From: Candidatus Methylomirabilota bacterium
Lineage (GTDB): Bacteria > Methylomirabilota > Methylomirabilia > Methylomirabilales > JACPAU01
Assembly (NCBI GenBank): GCA_016180705.1
Contig: JACPAU010000120.1
Location: 1-7,407 of the forward strand
Reading direction: 5' to 3'
DNA length: 7,407 nt
Positions 5,995-7,407 of the stretch are shown piece after piece. The first letter of the stretch is position 1; each line of letters begins with the position of its first letter. A program made the position numbers and the translations under genes. Below the pieces are notes generated by a model. The model was not told the DNA's origin. It did no database searches and saw only the letters and a program-made list of their open reading frames with translations.

Positions 5995-6755
5995 GCGGAG
6001 TCACGGGCGTGCAGGTCCGCGTGGGCTGCTGCGGCTGGCCGGTCGCGCGGGCCCGGTACTTCCTCACCTTCCCCCTGGTCGAGGTCCAGGAGAGTTTCTA
6101 CAACCTCCCGCGCCTCTCAACGGTCGAGCGGTGGCGCGCGGCGGCGCCAGCCGGCTTCGAGTTCGTCCTCAAGGCCCCCAAACTCATCACCCACGAGCCC
6201 ACCTCCCCGACCTACCGGCGCCTCCGGGCGCCCCTGAGCGAGGCGCAGAAGCGACGGTACGGGGCCTTCAAGGCCACGCGGGAGGTCCGCACCGCCTGGA
6301 CCGAGACGCTCGCCCTGGCCCGCGCCCTGCGCGCGCGGGTCGTGGTCTTCCAGTGCCCGGCCTCCTTCGCGCCGACCTCCGGGCACATCCGGAACCTGAG
6401 CGGATTCTTCGAGCGGGCCGAGCGGGGCGGCCTCGCCTTCGCCTGGGAGCCGCGGGGCGAGTGGCCGGACGCCGAAGTGAAGACCCTCTGCAGGCGGCTC
6501 GGCCTGATCCACTGCGTGGACCCGTTCCAACGGCGGCCCGTCTGGGGGGAGCCGGCCTATTTCCGCCTCCACGGGAAGGGCGGCTACCGGTACACGTACT
6601 CGGATGGCGAACTGAAGGACCTGCTGTCGCTGGTGGAGTCGCTCGGGGAGTGCTACGTCCTCTTCAACAACACGGCGATGTTCGACGACGCGCGCCGATT
6701 CCTCGATCTGTGTGAGCAGTCCTCCGGGGGAAGGAGGGACCGTGTGGCAGGGTGA
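5991..6755 (+). CDS. DUF72 (YecE-like) family protein
   Basis: This is a 254-residue member of DUF72, a TIM-barrel family of unknown biochemical function. The family pattern runs through the whole protein: GCCGWP near the start, VEVQESFYNLPRLSTVERW (30-48), FEFVLKAPKLITHEPTSPTY (56-75), CPASFAPT (122-129), FAWEPRGEW (150-158), IHCVDPF (173-179), YFRLHGKGGYRYTYSDGEL (190-208) and the terminal YVLFNNTAMFDDARRF (222-237). The VEVQ, PTSPTYRR and RLHGKGGYRYTY wording recalls the DUF72 subfamily common in thermophiles and archaea; this is from memory and not checked. The GTG at 5991 overlaps the preceding stop as GTGA, with a G-rich run upstream; a second in-frame GTG at 6009 is possible. The upstream extension to 5736 is excluded because it lies inside the TenA-like gene. 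Its 3' end overlaps the MOSC gene by 14 bases. Confidence 0.9.
   Translation: MSGVTGVQVRVGCCGWPVARARYFLTFPLVEVQESFYNLPRLSTVERWRAAAPAGFEFVLKAPKLITHEPTSPTYRRLRAPLSEAQKRRYGAFKATREVRTAWTETLALARALRARVVVFQCPASFAPTSGHIRNLSGFFERAERGGLAFAWEPRGEWPDAEVKTLCRRLGLIHCVDPFQRRPVWGEPAYFRLHGKGGYRYTYSDGELKDLLSLVESLGECYVLFNNTAMFDDARRFLDLCEQSSGGRRDRVAG
6731..6737 (+). promoter_or_regulatory. Shine-Dalgarno sequence that sets the MOSC gene start
   Basis: AAGGAGG lies four bases before the GTG at 6742, inside the end of the DUF72 gene. It favours this start over the in-frame GTG at 6712, which has no comparable site and would add ten residues not resembling the MOSC fold. Confidence 0.65.
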
Positions 6756-7215
6756 GGTGGTGGGAATCTACATCGCGCCGGGTGCGGCACAGCTGATGCA
6801 GGCGGTGGCCGAGGCGACGGCGGTGATCGGGAAGGGCCTGGAGGGGGACCGCTACTTCCGCCAGGTCGGGACCTACTCGGACAAGCCCGGCCCCCACCGC
6901 GAGGTCACGCTCATCGCCCTGGAGGCGCTGGAAGCGATCAGGGGCGAGACCGGGATCGCGCTGGCGCCCGGGAAGTCACGGCGGAACATCGTCACCCGTG
7001 GAGTCCCCCTCAACGACCTGGTTGGGCAAACGTTCCTCCTGGGGCGGGTCTGGGTCCACGGGGTCCGCCTGTGCCCTCCCTGCATGCACCTGGAGGGCCT
7101 CACCGGGTTGCCAGGCGTGATGAAGGCGCTCGTGGACCGGGGCGGCCTCCGGGTCCAGGTCCTGACCGACGGCCCCATCCGCGTCGGCGATCCGATCCGG
7201 CCCGAAGGCGCCTGA
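6742..7215 (+). CDS. Stand-alone MOSC-domain protein
   Basis: This 157-residue protein consists of one MOSC domain, the beta-rich fold named after the C-terminus of molybdenum cofactor sulfurase. Stand-alone MOSC proteins are predicted sulfur carriers or molybdenum-cofactor-related enzymes. Visible signatures are the N-terminal strand VVGIYIAPGA, GLEGDRYF (32-39), HREVTLIALEALEAI (52-66), SRRNIVTRGVPLNDLVGQTFLLG (79-101) and the conserved cysteine region RLCPPCMHLEG (109-119) with C111 and C114. C111 or C114 would be the sulfur-accepting residue; the CxxC pair is worth noting. It ends with DGPIRVGDPI, typical of the domain. The gene overlaps DUF72 by 14 bases and is the last of the gltX run. 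No molybdenum enzyme is visible nearby, so its partner is unknown. Confidence 0.9.
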   Translation: MWQGEVVGIYIAPGAAQLMQAVAEATAVIGKGLEGDRYFRQVGTYSDKPGPHREVTLIALEALEAIRGETGIALAPGKSRRNIVTRGVPLNDLVGQTFLLGRVWVHGVRLCPPCMHLEGLTGLPGVMKALVDRGGLRVQVLTDGPIRVGDPIRPEGA

Positions 7216-7216
7216 G

Positions 7217-7242
7217 CCGGCGCGGCGCCGGGGGAAAGCCCC
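7217..7242 (+). terminator. GC-rich hairpin region after the MOSC gene, possible terminator
   Basis: CCGGC (7217-7221) can pair with GCCGG (7227-7231), and GGGG (7231-7234) with CCCC (7239-7242); the two stems share a base and may compete. They start right after the MOSC stop and end at the -35 box of the tRNA promoter. There is no U-run directly behind, so intrinsic termination would be weak at best. Confidence 0.3.
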
Positions 7243-7270
7243 TTGAGTTTCCAGGTGGAGGGGCTATAAT
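7243..7270 (+). promoter_or_regulatory. Sigma-70-type promoter of the tRNA-Gln gene
   Basis: TTGAGT at 7243-7248 (four of six -35 bases) is separated by 16 bases from a perfect TATAAT at 7265-7270. Transcription would start near 7277, about 50 bases before the mature tRNA 5' end. This AT-rich hexamer stands out strongly in the GC-rich background and is the clearest promoter in the window. Confidence 0.85.
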
Positions 7271-7292
7271 ACCGTCCGTATTCCGAGCCAGT

Positions 7293-7310
7293 CCCCGGCC
7301 GTTGCCGGGG
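7293..7310 (+). other. Perfect 7-bp hairpin in the tRNA-Gln leader
   Basis: CCCCGGC (7293-7299) and GCCGGGG (7304-7310) form a perfect stem around the four-base loop CGTT. It lies between the expected transcription start and the tRNA, 18 bases before the mature 5' end. It could serve as a processing or stability element in the precursor. It is not followed by a T-run, so it does not look like a terminator. Confidence 0.5.
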
Positions 7311-7328
7311 CCCGCCACCAGGCCGTGT

Positions 7329-7402
7329 TGCGGGATCGGATAATGGTAGTCCGCCTGACTCTGGATCAGGTCGTCGAGGTTCGAGTCCTCGTCCCGCAGC
7401 CA
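7329..7402 (+). tRNA. tRNA-Gln (anticodon CUG)
   Basis: A complete 74-base cloverleaf can be drawn. The acceptor stem TGCGGGA (7329-7335) pairs with TCCCGCA (7392-7398). The D stem is GGAT/GTCC with the AATGGTA loop. The anticodon stem CCTGA/TCAGG encloses loop CTCTGGA, with anticodon CTG at 7361-7363. The variable loop is TCGT. The T stem CGAGG/CCTCG has loop TTCGAGT. The discriminator base is G7399 and CCA (7400-7402) is encoded. The weak U-A first acceptor pair and the D-loop wording are typical of bacterial glutamine tRNAs. The tRNA decodes CAG, the preferred Gln codon at high GC. It has its own promoter at 7243-7270. What follows lies outside the window, so I cannot say whether it is part of a tRNA array or an integration site. 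Confidence 0.96.
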
Positions 7403-7407
7403 CCCGG

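Noticed and set aside
6712..6741. Earlier GTG start for the MOSC protein
   Set aside because: It lacks a good ribosome binding site, while AAGGAGG sits directly before the GTG at 6742.
1..7407. Mobile elements, CRISPR arrays, phage genes or long repeats
   Set aside because: No transposase, integrase, regularly spaced repeat or terminal inverted repeat was seen. The tRNA 3' end could be an attachment site, but only five bases follow it.

Overview
The window is very GC-rich (about 70% by eye) and densely coding. All genes lie on the + strand, several overlap by a few bases, and GTG starts are common. This suggests a high-GC bacterium. The gene content does not fix the phylum; an uncultivated soil or sediment lineage such as Rokubacteria/Methylomirabilota would fit, but that is only a guess.

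Bases 1-3069 are a translationally coupled two-component signalling run. It has the tail of an upstream gene (possibly a receiver domain), a stand-alone DivK-like receiver, a REC-HisKA-HATPase kinase, and a REC-PAS-HisKA-HATPase kinase. Neither kinase shows a membrane segment, so both look cytosolic. Each carries its receiver at the N-terminus, the reverse of the usual hybrid kinase order. No DNA-binding or enzymatic output domain appears in the visible part. The run therefore looks like an internal phosphorelay or kinase-control module whose input and output lie elsewhere.

Bases 3070-3156 are a short gap with a weak promoter candidate, a small leader hairpin and a strong Shine-Dalgarno sequence before gltX (glutamyl-tRNA synthetase). 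gltX is followed with almost no spacing by a creatininase-family amidohydrolase, a TenA/PqqC-superfamily all-helical protein, a DUF72 (YecE-like) protein and a stand-alone MOSC-domain protein. Gaps and overlaps of 14 bases or less suggest one transcript. The pairing of creatininase-like and PqqC-like proteins recalls cofactor-maturation loci (MftE in mycofactocin, PqqC in PQQ), but no precursor peptide or radical SAM gene is present. The shared role of the four genes is unknown. Both the creatininase-like and the TenA-like proteins appear to have lost some signature catalytic residues of their families.

Bases 7216-7407 hold a GC-rich hairpin region, a clear sigma-70-type promoter with a perfect TATAAT box, a 7-bp leader hairpin and a complete tRNA-Gln (anticodon CUG) with encoded CCA. 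I saw no insertion sequence, CRISPR array, phage gene or long repeat. The window is mostly core or housekeeping-like. The most interesting parts are the output-less receiver/kinase cascade and the cryptic creatininase/TenA-like/DUF72/MOSC cassette behind gltX.
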